A stretch of 64,000 nucleotides of DNA from Paenibacillus xylanivorans (GTDB taxonomy: Bacteria; Bacillota; Bacilli; Paenibacillales; Paenibacillaceae): the NCBI RefSeq assembly GCF_001280595.1, contig NZ_LITU01000070.1, forward strand, positions 239,150 to 303,149, in the 5' to 3' direction. The translations under genes were made by a program, and so were the position numbers. Of the stretch, positions 1 through 8,777 are shown piece by piece; within the stretch, counting starts at the first letter, position 1, and every line of letters begins with the position of its first letter. A model generated the notes under the pieces. It searched no databases. It saw nothing but the letters and a program-made list of their open reading frames with translations, and was not told the DNA's origin.

Positions 1-330
1 CTGTTTACCTTTTCCGGAATTTAAATTGTTGTCTGGGCTGGCCTCGCCCGATTGGATGATCATTTCGGCTGGCACATCCCACACCACAGCTTTACCTCCG
101 CCATAAGGCAGACCGGAAACTGCCGACTTGTAGGTCATGCCTTTGGCAAGTTTAATGGCATCCCGAACCGCTTCTTCCTCCGATGCATACGTCCAGCAGC
201 GACATCCTCCAAGTGCGGGACCCAGCACCGTACTATGAATGGCAATGACGGCCTTGAGCCCGCTGCGTGGATCATGGCAAAATATGAGTTCTTCCATACC
301 TTCCCGTTCCATCTCGTGCCACAACTGCAT
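1..330 (-). CDS. Leucine dehydrogenase (Glu/Leu/Phe/Val dehydrogenase family), N-terminal part
   Basis: First 110 codons only; the gene runs off the left edge. The product would deaminate branched-chain L-amino acids to 2-oxo acids with NAD+. The translated sequence shows the family dimerisation/substrate domain: LGPALGGCR (about 36-44), [17 protein letters not shown] and LPYGGGKAV. Lys68 and Lys80 fall at the positions of the substrate-binding and catalytic lysines of characterised leucine dehydrogenases. The ATG at 330 follows a good AAAAGGGGG ribosome site. It is divergent from the UPF0316 gene. Family assignment is firm; the exact substrate (Leu, Val or Phe) cannot be settled from a third of the protein. 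Confidence 0.88.
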   Translation of the reverse strand, partial: MQLWHEMEREGMEELIFCHDPRSGLKAVIAIHSTVLGPALGGCRCWTYASEEEAVRDAIKLAKGMTYKSAVSGLPYGGGKAVVWDVPAEMIIQSGEASPDNNLNSGKGKQ

Positions 331-666
331 GGCAGTTCCCCCTTTTGGTAGCCGTCGTTTCCCGAACCTATTTGCCTGAACATCTCGCTCTAATTGCTGA
401 TGACTCAGCATATTCAGTCACGCAGCTTTTCGCCCCTGGGTCTCAGGCCGGGTTGATAATGAGTAGAAAGGGCTCTATAATGGCAGTTCCGGCATGCATG
501 TGGGCAGAAAATGCAGCTGATTTACGTTCAACCGTTTAAAATGACCGCATAACGTCCAATGATGGAGATATAGTAAAACGTACAGATGCGTAAATGAAGT
601 GCAGAGGGAACGGAATGAAGGCGCGCAACAACAGCCCATTCCGGTGTCAAAGTCAGGAAAGAGGGA
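331..666. other. Divergent intergenic region
   Basis: This 336-base stretch lies between the leucine dehydrogenase start and the UPF0316 gene. It holds one near-ideal sigma-A promoter reading rightwards (listed separately). No convincing small gene was seen; the short frames here lack ribosome binding sites. The predicted transcript would carry a leader of about 180 bases in which I recognise no riboswitch. Confidence 0.5.
453..481 (+). promoter_or_regulatory. Sigma-A promoter for the UPF0316 gene
   Basis: TTGATA (453-458) and a perfect TATAAT (476-481) are separated by exactly 17 bases. This is the best vegetative promoter match in the left part of the window and reads towards the UPF0316 gene. 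Confidence 0.7.
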
Positions 667-1188
667 TTGCGATTGTTTAAAATACTGGTATTTATCTTTT
701 TGATTCAGATTGTGTATGTATCCGCGTATACACTTCGGATGATTCTGACGCTCAAAGGACAGAAATATATTGCTGCGCTCATCAGTATGGGTGAAATTGT
801 GATCTATGTACTCGGCCTGAATTTGGTACTCAAATATCTGACTCAACCTTCTGCGTTGATTGTGTATGCCGTTGGTTATGGGCTAGGGGTATTGCTGGGT
901 GCCTGGATTGAAGAGAAGATTGCGCTCGGTTACGTTACCGTTAAGGTTATTTGTAACCAGATGGGCGGGGATGTGGCGAATGCCTTGCGGGATAAAGGGT
1001 ACGGTGTTACAGCCTGGGTTGGCAGTGGGCGTGACGGAGATCGACTGGTTATGGAAATTTTGGCGAAACGCAAAAACCAGAAACTGCTGTATCAGACGAT
1101 TCTGGAGCTTGATCCCAAAGCATTTGTCATTACCGTCGAACCCAAACAGTTCCATGGCGGGTTCTGGACACGTTCCATCAAAAGATAA
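667..1188 (+). CDS. UPF0316 family membrane protein (DUF5698/DUF2179-type)
   Basis: A 173-residue protein with three hydrophobic segments (about 3-25, 34-58, 62-84) followed by a soluble domain of about 85 residues containing DGDRLVMEIL and the ending PKAFVITVEPKQFHGGFW. This layout is that of the UPF0316/DUF2179 family of unknown function, whose soluble domain resembles a ligand-binding regulatory module. The frame opens with TTG at 667, but the AGGAAAGAGGG ribosome site is better spaced for the second TTG at 673, so the true start may be two codons later. It is transcribed alone from the 453-481 promoter and ends at a clear terminator. Family assignment is good; the role is unknown. Confidence 0.8.
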   Translation: MRLFKILVFIFLIQIVYVSAYTLRMILTLKGQKYIAALISMGEIVIYVLGLNLVLKYLTQPSALIVYAVGYGLGVLLGAWIEEKIALGYVTVKVICNQMGGDVANALRDKGYGVTAWVGSGRDGDRLVMEILAKRKNQKLLYQTILELDPKAFVITVEPKQFHGGFWTRSIKR

Positions 1189-1194
1189 ATTATG

Positions 1195-1226
1195 GCAGGT
1201 CTGCACGAGGTGCAGGCCTGCTTTTT
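1195..1226 (+). terminator. Rho-independent terminator after UPF0316 gene
   Basis: GCAGGTCTGCAC and GTGCAGGCCTGC pair as a 12-base stem with one G-U pair and a GAG loop, followed by five T. Confidence 0.85.
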
Positions 1227-1267
1227 AGTTGTAAATATAACATTTGTTAAATTTTCAGATAAAGTTA

Positions 1268-1618
1268 TCATTCAAAGTATTTTCGACGAATTGAATAATA
1301 CGCGGGTTTCTCACCCTTTTTATCAATAAGAGATACTTGTAGCAATTCTTTGATTGTTTTGCGGATCGTCATTTCGGATTTATTTGAAATTTCAGCCAAT
1401 TCTTTGATGGTCAGTCCGTTTTCTGTAACAAAGAAATGGTTTTGGGCCAAGATAAACATGATATGGCCATATATGGCATCTTTATCTTTGAGTCTGTAAT
1501 CTTTAGACAGTTTGTTCTCAGTAATTTTAAGTAATTCAATTTTTTCTTTTAACTCTCCACTCATTTTGCTAAGCGTTTCAAGAATAATTTCAAGGAAAGA
1601 TTCAATAAAACAATTCAT
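1268..1618 (-). CDS. Small winged-helix (MarR/DeoR-like) DNA-binding protein
   Basis: A 116-residue protein. The C-terminal half (about 68-116), LTIKELAEISNKSEMTIRK followed by TIKELLQVSLIDKK and a beta hairpin ending in YYSIRRKYF, has the shape of a winged helix-turn-helix. The N-terminal half is helical and may dimerise. Base composition is clearly AT-richer than the surroundings, which hints at acquisition. No strong ribosome site precedes the ATG at 1618 (GGGGCG lies too close), so a later start such as the Met of MSGELKEK is possible. It is convergent with the UPF0316 gene. The target is unknown; it could be a fragment of a larger regulator. Confidence 0.5.
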   Translation of the reverse strand: MNCFIESFLEIILETLSKMSGELKEKIELLKITENKLSKDYRLKDKDAIYGHIMFILAQNHFFVTENGLTIKELAEISNKSEMTIRKTIKELLQVSLIDKKGEKPAYYSIRRKYFE

Positions 1619-1830
1619 TTCGCCCCGACTCTTAATACTATTTGTAATCTCGAAATTCTCCAGATACTTGTTCCTATACGTATAATATTCTCACTAAATC
1701 TCAAGTGATTGTTCAATTATGGTAGAAGGGCCCTATACATAAGTTAAGTACGTACGATGCTAGGTTGCATACGGTACAATCCCTGAAGATACGATCACTT
1801 ATACATAGGATCTGAGATAAGGATTATTGT

Positions 1831-1844
1831 TGTAATCGCTTCCA
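1831..1844. promoter_or_regulatory. cre-like site (CcpA) upstream of pectate lyase
   Basis: TGTAATCGCTTCCA matches the CcpA consensus TGWAANCGNTNWCA at all but one defined position. It sits about 90 bases before the pectate lyase start in a 313-base leader/promoter region (1619-1931) that otherwise holds only weak promoter-like boxes. This suggests glucose repression of pectin degradation. Confidence 0.55.
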
Positions 1845-1931
1845 GCACTTACATTAAGGACAAGTCCTTCGTGACATGCGATGGCAGAGATGGACGGACG
1901 TAATCATTATAATTTAGGGAGGAATGGTTTT

Positions 1932-3359
1932 ATGAAAAGCAAGATTCGAACATGGTGCAGTGCAGCGCTGGCTCTGACGTTGGGCTTGACCCTGTTGTCT
2001 GGACCGACAAGTGTACAGGCAGCGGGCAATTCAGATTACAATCTTACAGGTTTCTCCCAAGGGAATTCGGGTGGAGGCACGATCAGCGAATCGGATACGT
2101 CCAAGTATAAGAAGGTGTACAATGCAACGGATCTGGCTGCGGCTCTGAAAAAGAATTCCGGTGTCAAAGTCGTCGAGATTATGAACGACCTGAACTTGGG
2201 ATGGAATGAAATTCCGAGCGCTGCTCAGACCTCGCCTTTTGCCAAGCATAATGATGCACTGACTCACCCTATACTGAAACAAACGGGTGTCAGCAAGCTG
2301 ACGATCGATAGCTTCAATGGCCTGACCATTTTCTCAGCCAATGGGGCCAAGATCAAACATGCGGCCTTCAGCGTCAAACGCAGTTCCAACGTCATCATCC
2401 GCAACCTTGAATTCGATGAGTTATGGGAATGGGATGAATCAACCAAAGGCGATTATGACAAAAATGACTGGGATTACATTACTCTTGAAGAGAACAACAA
2501 CGTATGGATTGATCACTGTACATTCAATAAAGCATATGATGGGCTTGTCGATTCGAAAAAAGGAACAAGCGGTGTGACCATCTCCTGGTCCCTCTTCAAG
2601 GGGGATGACGGCAGCTCGAACAGCTGGGTTACCCAGCAGATTAACGAGTTGGAAGCGAACAAAGCTTCCTACCCAATGTACAATTACCTGCGCAGTAGCG
2701 CGGTTGGGCTCAGCAAAGCCGATATCATTGCCGTTTCGTCTCCTCAGAAAAAAGGCCATCTGGTTGGTTCCACCAGCTTCGAATCGGCCAATGCCAATCT
2801 ATCCATGACCCTGCACCATAACCTGTACAAGGACATCCAGGATCGCATGCCACGTCTGCGTGGAGGGAATGCGCACGCCTACAATATCGTGATGGATGCG
2901 ACAGGGGCCCGTGCGGCTAAATCCAGAATCACTTCTGCAATGGCAACGGCGATTTCGTCCAAAGGGTACCATTTTGATATTATCGGCAATGGAGCGATCT
3001 CCACTGAAAGCGGCGCAGTGCTGGTCGAAAAGTCGGTGATCAAAGACGTACTGTTCCCGGTCCGCAACAACCAGACCGACCCGGCCGATGCAACGTATAC
3101 CGGTAAAATTCAGGTGACCGACACCATGTATTCACTGGATGGAAGCTCATTCCGTGGAAACAGTGATACGTCAGGCAGTCCGCTCAGCCCGGTTCCGGCC
3201 GCAGTGAAAGCTTTCTCCTGGAACGGATTCTCTTCACTTCCTTACAGCTACACTACGGATGATCCAGCGACGCTGAATGCACGCCTTACCGGTTCAAGCG
3301 GAGCAGGTGCAGGCAAATTAACTTGGTCCAAAGACAACTGGCTGAAGACGAGTTACTAG
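1932..3359 (+). CDS. Secreted pectate lyase, polysaccharide lyase family 1
   Basis: Cleaves polygalacturonate by beta-elimination outside the cell. The frame is open from 1881, but the ATG at 1932 follows a strong TTAGGGAGG site and gives a clean Sec signal peptide (MKSKIRTWC... ending SVQA, predicted cleavage near residue 30). The mature enzyme shows PL1 hallmarks: NNVWIDHCTF (about 189-198) and the Arg-containing RMPRLRGGNAHAYN stretch near residue 320, which carries the catalytic Arg region, with a beta-helix-like pattern between them. Total 475 residues, normal for the family. It is a single gene with its own terminator and a cre-like site upstream, consistent with an inducible, glucose-repressed exoenzyme. 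Confidence 0.95.
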   Translation: MKSKIRTWCSAALALTLGLTLLSGPTSVQAAGNSDYNLTGFSQGNSGGGTISESDTSKYKKVYNATDLAAALKKNSGVKVVEIMNDLNLGWNEIPSAAQTSPFAKHNDALTHPILKQTGVSKLTIDSFNGLTIFSANGAKIKHAAFSVKRSSNVIIRNLEFDELWEWDESTKGDYDKNDWDYITLEENNNVWIDHCTFNKAYDGLVDSKKGTSGVTISWSLFKGDDGSSNSWVTQQINELEANKASYPMYNYLRSSAVGLSKADIIAVSSPQKKGHLVGSTSFESANANLSMTLHHNLYKDIQDRMPRLRGGNAHAYNIVMDATGARAAKSRITSAMATAISSKGYHFDIIGNGAISTESGAVLVEKSVIKDVLFPVRNNQTDPADATYTGKIQVTDTMYSLDGSSFRGNSDTSGSPLSPVPAAVKAFSWNGFSSLPYSYTTDDPATLNARLTGSSGAGAGKLTWSKDNWLKTSY

Positions 3360-3447
3360 GTGCTACAGGAGTTGGGTGTTAGAACGAGTGGCGAGTGGCT
3401 GTGATCTACAGGGATTCCTGGCCAACTTATCGTTTTTTCATAAGCAA

Positions 3448-3491
3448 AGAGTGCTCCTGCAGCCGTAATGGCCGGGAGCACTCTTTTTTTG
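3448..3491 (+). terminator. Terminator between pectate lyase and LacI gene
   Basis: AGAGTGCTCC pairs with GGGAGCACTCT, followed by an eight-T run. It lies between convergent genes; the T-run polarity fits the pectate lyase transcript. Confidence 0.85.
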
Positions 3492-3515
3492 TGGAACGGG
3501 AGTTGTAGTTCCTTG

Positions 3516-4529
3516 TTAGTTAGACACGTTATCAGAAAGGGCAGGTGCAGCACTCACCGAATCACGATAAATGATGTTGCCCTTCACATGTACGCGGCCG
3601 AAGCTGCGACTCGGGTTATCAATCTTTTTGAGCATGGAATGAACCGCGGTCCGCGCCATCTGTTCCACATCCACCTCAACCGTAGTCAATTTGGGCTCGG
3701 AGAGCGTGGCATAGATATCATTATCGAACCCAACGACGGAGCATTGTGCAGGCACCTGAATACCCAGGGAAGTCAGTTTTTGAACGAGCAAATGAGCGAC
3801 CTGATCGCAGTTGCATACAAAAGCTGTTGGCAGCTGTTCCGGCAGATCAATTTCAATAAACGTACCTCGCTCATCACGGTCATCAAGTACGAGATTTTGA
3901 TCCATCGGCAACCGATGTTCCAGCAATGATTTGTAATAACCGAGGAACCGGTCCTGAATACTACTTGTAGAATAGAGATTCCCGACATAAGCGATGCGGC
4001 GGTGTCCCTGTTGTACCAGAACGTTTGTCAGCTCGTAAGCAGCGTAAAAGTTATCGGTAACGACAGAATCGATATCCGAATGCTCATCGTAGAAATCGAG
4101 AAACATTTTAGGAACATCCATCGACTGGACCAGCTCGATATATTCCTTGCTGACTTGTCCAAGCACAATGAAACCATCCACCTTGTTGTCACTATAGAGC
4201 TTCGGCAGGATTAATTCCTCTTCGTCCTCCACATTCAGAATATGCAGAATACCGTAGTACCCCTGATCCTCCAGATGTTTGGTGATGCGCTGGAATACAC
4301 GTACATAGAACGATTGTGTAGGTCCGGTAAAACGCTCCGGGATAATAACGCCAATATTATGAGTCAAGCCTTCCTTCATCGAACGGGCCGCGGCATTATA
4401 CCGATAGCCCATCTGAACGGCAAGCACTTTAATTTTTTCCTTTAATTCGCCACTGACGCCATCTTTATCATTTAATGCTTTCGAGACCGTCACACTGCTA
4501 ACTCCGAGCTTGTCGGCGATATCCCGCAT
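3516..4529 (-). CDS. LacI family transcriptional regulator of the mannan locus
   Basis: N-terminal helix-turn-helix (MRDIADKLGVSSVTVSKALN), hinge helix region (YRYNAAARSMKEG) and a periplasmic-binding-protein-like sugar-sensing domain with IGVIIPERF and VVGFDNDIYATLSEPKLTTV. Written from the first ATG it has 337 residues. No ribosome site stands before that ATG; a GGAGGCGACC site lies 27 bases upstream, spaced instead for a CTG at 4547 that would add LKNNIT, the usual LacI-family N-terminus. CTG initiation is therefore likely. It follows the epimerase/phosphorylase pair on the same strand but has its own upstream region with two palindromic sites. Probably represses the mannan genes and itself. 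Confidence 0.9.
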   Translation of the reverse strand: MRDIADKLGVSSVTVSKALNDKDGVSGELKEKIKVLAVQMGYRYNAAARSMKEGLTHNIGVIIPERFTGPTQSFYVRVFQRITKHLEDQGYYGILHILNVEDEEELILPKLYSDNKVDGFIVLGQVSKEYIELVQSMDVPKMFLDFYDEHSDIDSVVTDNFYAAYELTNVLVQQGHRRIAYVGNLYSTSSIQDRFLGYYKSLLEHRLPMDQNLVLDDRDERGTFIEIDLPEQLPTAFVCNCDQVAHLLVQKLTSLGIQVPAQCSVVGFDNDIYATLSEPKLTTVEVDVEQMARTAVHSMLKKIDNPSRSFGRVHVKGNIIYRDSVSAAPALSDNVSN

Positions 4530-4595
4530 GGTGATATTGTTCTTCAGCTTTGGTCGCCTCCTTCAAGCCGGTTTACGTACAATGTGCTGTCATTA

Positions 4596-4609
4596 TGGTT
4601 AGCGCTTCC
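4596..4609. promoter_or_regulatory. LacI/CcpA-type operator, proximal copy
   Basis: TGGTTAGCGCTTCC lies about 50-70 bases before the LacI gene start. It shares TGGTTAGCGCT with the site at 4672-4691, and the two flank a TATACT-containing promoter candidate on the minus strand. This suits autoregulation by looping. Confidence 0.5.
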
Positions 4610-4671
4610 TTCAAATCATAACAACAATCCATATTAGTATACATCGTTACCCACATGGAATAAAGAAATTC

Positions 4672-4691
4672 TGGTTAGCGCTCCGCTAATT
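4672..4691. promoter_or_regulatory. LacI-type operator, distal copy
   Basis: Second TGGTTAGCGCT; here it extends into a perfect palindrome TTAGCG-CTC-CGCTAA (4675-4689). It lies between the end of the phosphorylase gene and the LacI promoter. Confidence 0.5.
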
Positions 4692-4733
4692 TTTCAGCAT
4701 GCTGCATTTTCCGTTGAAGGCTGTTCGTCGGAT

Positions 4734-5924
4734 TTAAGTCAATTGCTGTTGGAGAAGCTTCTCATTCCGCTCAATCAGGTCACCACGCTGGCTGGCGCAA
4801 TCCAGGGAACGATACGGATCGGCCGGGGTATTGAAGGTGTAATCGACCAGTTTATCAAGCGTTGTTGTGGCCACATGACAGCGAGTATCACTGGATGCGT
4901 AATAGATGAAAACCTCACCTTGTTCGTTGACCACTGCACCATTGCAAAAAATAACATTGGACACATCGCCTACGCGCTCGTCGTCATAAGGAGCAATGAA
5001 GTGCCCGCCCGGCTTGGCTATGATGCGTGCCGGATCATTCAGATCCGTGGCGAACGTGTACAGCACATAACGCAGGCCAGCTGAGGTGTTGCGTACTCCG
5101 TGGGCAATGTGAATCCAGCCGCGATCCGTTTTGAGCGGAGCAGGACCCTGGCCATTTTTCACTTCGTATACGGTATGATATTTGCGTTCATCGATAATAG
5201 TTTCTTCATCAATAACTGGATTCAGAATATCATCGCACGAACCAAAAGCGATCCCGCCACCACTGCCTGTGGAGATAAATCCATCTTGTGGACGTGTGTA
5301 AAACGCATATTTGCCATCCACGAATTCCGGGTGCAATACAACATTTCTTTGTTGAGGAGAATTGGTCGTGATGTTGGGCAGACGCTTCCAGCTGACCAGA
5401 TCACGTGTCCGGACAAGTCCGGCCTGGGCTACTGCACTGGATGTATCAAAAGCCGGAGCTTCCGGGTCCTTGCGTTCAGAACAATAGATACCGTAGATCC
5501 AGCCATCCTCATGCTGCACCAATCGCATATCATACTGATTGGTCTCGTCGGCATCGATATCTTCCCACACTAATGGTTTGCCCGTGAAGCGGAATCCGTC
5601 AATGCCGTTGTCGCTCTCTGCCAGAGCAAAGATGGATTTGCGGTCCAATCCCTCAGTTCGGATGACCATCACGTATTTACCGTTGAAATAGATGGCCCCC
5701 GGATTAAGCGTAGCGTTAATGCCCAGACGTTCCATGAAGTGGGGGTTGGTCGTTTCGTCCAGATCAAATCTCCAGTGCAGCGGCACATGATGGCGTGTGA
5801 TTACCGGATATCGGTGCCGATCATATACGCCATTGTAGAAGGTAAGATCGATTTCATTTTGGCGTGTAAGCAGTTGCTCCTGTTGCTCCAGTAATTCATT
5901 ATATTTTGGGTGTATCATCGTCAT
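4734..5924 (-). CDS. GH130 4-O-beta-D-mannosyl-D-glucose phosphorylase
   Basis: A 396-residue cytoplasmic GH130 enzyme expected to split mannosyl-beta-1,4-glucose with phosphate into mannose-1-phosphate and glucose. The family signature [19 protein letters not shown] (about 74-92) and YDMRLV with Asp132, the position of the catalytic acid in GH130 subfamily 1, are present, as are [15 protein letters not shown] and HIAHGVR. The start codon overlaps the upstream epimerase stop (ATGA), so the two are translationally coupled. Pairing with a cellobiose/mannobiose 2-epimerase is the known context of this subfamily and supports the substrate. A second ATG at 5918 is an alternative start. Confidence 0.9.
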   Translation of the reverse strand: MTMIHPKYNELLEQQEQLLTRQNEIDLTFYNGVYDRHRYPVITRHHVPLHWRFDLDETTNPHFMERLGINATLNPGAIYFNGKYVMVIRTEGLDRKSIFALAESDNGIDGFRFTGKPLVWEDIDADETNQYDMRLVQHEDGWIYGIYCSERKDPEAPAFDTSSAVAQAGLVRTRDLVSWKRLPNITTNSPQQRNVVLHPEFVDGKYAFYTRPQDGFISTGSGGGIAFGSCDDILNPVIDEETIIDERKYHTVYEVKNGQGPAPLKTDRGWIHIAHGVRNTSAGLRYVLYTFATDLNDPARIIAKPGGHFIAPYDDERVGDVSNVIFCNGAVVNEQGEVFIYYASSDTRCHVATTTLDKLVDYTFNTPADPYRSLDCASQRGDLIERNEKLLQQQLT

Positions 5925-7102
5925 CCCATCCTCTCGATTAGTTCAATGCAGAATCGGCTATTGTGATACGGGCATTTCCACGGTCCGGCGATTTCGCTTT
6001 GATCCGGTGTGCCATCCCCGTCTGCCGACCAGTACCATTCCCCGCCAGCACGGTGATCGATAATATGTTCCTTCGTATATGTCCACAAGCGTTCCACTCT
6101 CTCCAGAAACAATGGATCACCTGTACGCTGATAGGCATTGTAGAAACCGACCATTGCCTCGGCCTGGACCCACCAGATCCGCTTTTCATCCACATGGTCT
6201 CCCTCTTGTTCATTCAACAGCGAACCATCCGTATTCACGGCCACATTGGAAATGTTATAGGCAATATCCGTAACCATTGCAGAATACTCCGGGTGTTGAT
6301 CCAGACCCAATACTTTCAATGTTTCGTCAATCAGCCAGCTGGCTTCAATGTCATGCCCGAATGAACGCAGATCGATGATGGAATTCCATTGTTTATCGAA
6401 AAATACCCCGAGAAACTTCGTTTCTTTGTCATACACCCGTTCATATAAGATACCGAGCAGGCGTTCCAGTGCCGCCTTCACCTGTGGATCTGGCCATACG
6501 CGGTAGAGCGTGGTGTAGGCCTCCAGCACATGAATATGCGTATTCATCGTGTAATCCGCAGTCACACCATTCTCGCTCAGCATTTCATTGGGTTGTTCAT
6601 TCCAGAAGCGGTCGAATTGTTCCTTGTAGGCAGGTAATTCGGCATTCAGGCCATGATCCTCAATCAGCGCAAAAAGCGTTTTCGCAATTTCCAAAGCAGA
6701 TTCATCCCCGGTTGCACGATAATACTCGCTCAGTGAATACACCCCAAAGGATTGCGTATACACATGTTTACTTGTGTCCAGCGGTTCCCCTTTGGCATCC
6801 ACCATCCAGTACAAGCCTCCATGCTCGGCATCCAGCACATGATCCGCAAGAAAACGGTAAGCGTGTTCGGCGTGATCCCGCCAGATTTGATTCCCGGTTA
6901 CCCGGTATGCTGCTGCAAAGGACCAGAGCTGCCGTGCCGTGGCGATGCCGCCTTTGGGAGCGAGAGGATCCACCTGAAGGTCATTGCCGACCCAGCCATA
7001 GAAGCCGCCGTTGTTAGGATCTTTGAGGGCAGACCAGAATGGCAATATATGTCCTTCCCAGTGTTCCTTTATTTCCGTTTTGATGTCATTGGTGTGAATC
7101 AT
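5921..7102 (-). CDS. Cellobiose/mannobiose 2-epimerase (AGE superfamily)
   Basis: Converts the reducing-end residue of beta-1,4-mannobiose to glucose, making the substrate of the next enzyme. It has the (alpha/alpha)6-barrel AGE sequence with the cellobiose epimerase hallmarks: [10 protein letters not shown] (His191), [10 protein letters not shown] (His250), IWWVQAEAM (310-318) and [11 protein letters not shown] (His380), matching the catalytic histidines known in the family. The frame is open to a TTG at 7120, but AAGGAG then nine bases favour the ATG at 7102, giving 393 residues. First gene of a leftward operon with the GH130 phosphorylase, divergent from the transporter operon; the intergenic region carries operator-like sites. 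Confidence 0.92.
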   Translation of the reverse strand: MIHTNDIKTEIKEHWEGHILPFWSALKDPNNGGFYGWVGNDLQVDPLAPKGGIATARQLWSFAAAYRVTGNQIWRDHAEHAYRFLADHVLDAEHGGLYWMVDAKGEPLDTSKHVYTQSFGVYSLSEYYRATGDESALEIAKTLFALIEDHGLNAELPAYKEQFDRFWNEQPNEMLSENGVTADYTMNTHIHVLEAYTTLYRVWPDPQVKAALERLLGILYERVYDKETKFLGVFFDKQWNSIIDLRSFGHDIEASWLIDETLKVLGLDQHPEYSAMVTDIAYNISNVAVNTDGSLLNEQEGDHVDEKRIWWVQAEAMVGFYNAYQRTGDPLFLERVERLWTYTKEHIIDHRAGGEWYWSADGDGTPDQSEIAGPWKCPYHNSRFCIELIERMG

Positions 7103-7142
7103 AAGTGAGCGCTCCTTCAAAGTACAGGATTCAATAAAATTT

Positions 7143-7158
7143 AAGTTAACGGTAACTT
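7143..7158. promoter_or_regulatory. LacI-type operator in the divergent mannan promoter region
   Basis: AAGTTAACGGTAACTT is a 16-base inverted repeat centred on CG with 14 of 16 symmetric positions. TTAACGRTAACTT recurs directly at 7282-7294, so the two copies bracket the divergent promoters. Confidence 0.6.
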
Positions 7159-7245
7159 TATTAAATAATATTAGTGTCGGATAATAGCGTTGTCAACGAG
7201 TCGTTAAATAATTTTTTTGTTAAGTAATAAATAATTTAATTGACA

Positions 7246-7258
7246 GGTAAGCGTTACC
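7246..7258. promoter_or_regulatory. Palindromic operator or cre-like site
   Basis: GGTAAGCGTTACC has perfect five-base arms GGTAA/TTACC around GCG. Read on the minus strand it matches the cre consensus at about 11 of 14 positions, so it could bind CcpA or the local LacI protein. Confidence 0.5.
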
Positions 7259-7280
7259 ATAATAAAATTTATTTTGTAAC

Positions 7281-7294
7281 CTTAACGATAACTT
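7281..7294. promoter_or_regulatory. Second copy of the mannan-locus operator
   Basis: CTTAACGATAACTT repeats the core of the 7143-7158 site. It sits 30 bases before the TTG start of the binding-protein gene, overlapping the likely transcription start region. Confidence 0.5.
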
Positions 7295-7323
7295 AAATTA
7301 ACTTAGAAAAGGGGTAGAATCAA

Positions 7324-8637
7324 TTGAGAAAAAACAAAGGTTGGATACTGCTGCTTACCATGCTACTCATTACTTCTCTGCTCGCAGCTTGCTCTTCCGG
7401 CGGTGGCTCTTCACAGGCAGGAGAGGAAATTAGCACAGATCCTGCGGACATCAAGGGTGAAATTACCGTCCTTACGCAGCGTACAGATATTGTGGATACC
7501 GTGTTCAAAGACTATGCTGCGGAGTTCAATAAGGAATACCCGGATGTCAAAGTAAACTTCCAGGCACTGGCCGATTATGAGGGACAAGTGAAGATCCGTA
7601 TGAGCACCAAGGATTATGGAGATGTGCTGATGATCCCCACCAGCGTGCCAATTGCAGACATTCCGGATTTTTTTGAACCGCTGGGCACGTACGATGAGTT
7701 GAAAGATAAGTACACAGGCATTGAAGAACGTATGGTGGCAGGTCAGGTATATGGCATTCCAACGGTTATTACGTTCTCCGGTATCATTTATAACAAACAG
7801 GTATTCAAAGATGCTGGCATTGCGGAAGTTCCGAAAACACCCGAGCAATTCCAGGCTGCGCTTCAGTTGGTCAAAGATAATACAGATGCGGTGCCACTGT
7901 ACACCAACTATGCATCCGGCTGGGCTTTGACACAATGGGAAGCGGATCTGCCGACGGTTGCAGGCAGTGTGGACTACGTTAACATTGATCAACCGAACAC
8001 GGATGAGAACTTTGTGGCTGGCAAGCCGCACTACGAGCTGTACAAAGTGCTTTATGATGCAGCCAAAAATGGCTTGATCGAGAAAGATCCGACCACAACT
8101 GACTGGGAAAGCTCCAAGGCTGATTTGGCAAACGGCAAAATTGCAACGATGGCACTAGGATCATGGGCAATTACACAAATTCAAGGTTTGACGGATACAC
8201 CGGATAACATCGGATTCTTGCCATTCCCTACGAATGCAAGTGATGTGGTCGTTCCGCTGGCTGCAGACTATAACATTGGCATGAACGTAAACAGCGAGAA
8301 CAAACCTGCTGCGAAAGCCTGGATTGACTGGTTCCTGGCAAAATCGAACTACGCGGTTGAGCAAGGTGGAGGCATGAGCGCAGACAAAAATGCTGAATTG
8401 CCACCCATTCTGGACCAGTACAAAGATGTTAAATTCTCCACACTGACTCCAGCCAAAGAAGGACAGGAAGGTCTGGTTGACAAAATCGACAACGAAGGCG
8501 AGATCGGTCTCTGGCAGCCTGACTTTAAGAAACGCATTATCGAAGCAGGCATCGGTAACCGCAGCGAATCGTATGACGACATCATGAAGGACCTGAATGA
8601 CAAATGGGTGAAAGCGCGGGCAGAACTCGCGAAGTAA
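7324..8637 (+). CDS. ABC transporter sugar-binding lipoprotein (mannan oligosaccharides)
   Basis: A 437-residue family 1 extracellular solute-binding protein. It starts at a TTG nine bases after AAAAGGGG. A lipoprotein signal peptide ends in LLAAC, so it is anchored to the outer face of the membrane. Family features include the early ITVLTQRTDI strand, the YGIPT segment (YNKQVFKDAGI after it) and the late GSWAITQIQG block. It is the first gene of an operon with two permeases, a GH130 phosphorylase and a GH113 mannanase, so the ligand is most likely beta-1,4-mannooligosaccharides. A stem-loop separates it from the permease genes, which would favour extra binding protein. Confidence 0.9.
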   Translation: MRKNKGWILLLTMLLITSLLAACSSGGGSSQAGEEISTDPADIKGEITVLTQRTDIVDTVFKDYAAEFNKEYPDVKVNFQALADYEGQVKIRMSTKDYGDVLMIPTSVPIADIPDFFEPLGTYDELKDKYTGIEERMVAGQVYGIPTVITFSGIIYNKQVFKDAGIAEVPKTPEQFQAALQLVKDNTDAVPLYTNYASGWALTQWEADLPTVAGSVDYVNIDQPNTDENFVAGKPHYELYKVLYDAAKNGLIEKDPTTTDWESSKADLANGKIATMALGSWAITQIQGLTDTPDNIGFLPFPTNASDVVVPLAADYNIGMNVNSENKPAAKAWIDWFLAKSNYAVEQGGGMSADKNAELPPILDQYKDVKFSTLTPAKEGQEGLVDKIDNEGEIGLWQPDFKKRIIEAGIGNRSESYDDIMKDLNDKWVKARAELAK

Positions 8638-8654
8638 GACAGTTGCGGCGGATG

Positions 8655-8690
8655 GGTCGGCCAATAAAGGCGCGATGTATATGGCCGACC
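8655..8690 (+). promoter_or_regulatory. Intra-operon stem-loop after the binding-protein gene
   Basis: GGTCGGCCA (8655-8663) pairs perfectly with TGGCCGACC (8682-8690) and no T-run follows. In a 140-base gap inside an operon this resembles hairpins that protect the upstream mRNA or partly stop transcription, leaving more binding protein than permease. Confidence 0.55.
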
Positions 8691-8777
8691 ACCGTTGACA
8701 TGCAGCGAAGTACCGCGTACTGGATGGGAGTCTTCTTTTGATATAAAGCGGTAGAACCGCTTGGAGGTGTGGAGAGC

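Noticed and set aside
1741..1800. TACAAT and TTATAC boxes as the pectate lyase promoter.
   Set aside because: No -35 element at proper spacing; the true promoter could not be chosen.
4700..4733. CAGCATGCTG palindrome after the mannosyl-glucose phosphorylase gene as a terminator.
   Set aside because: No T-run follows on the minus strand.
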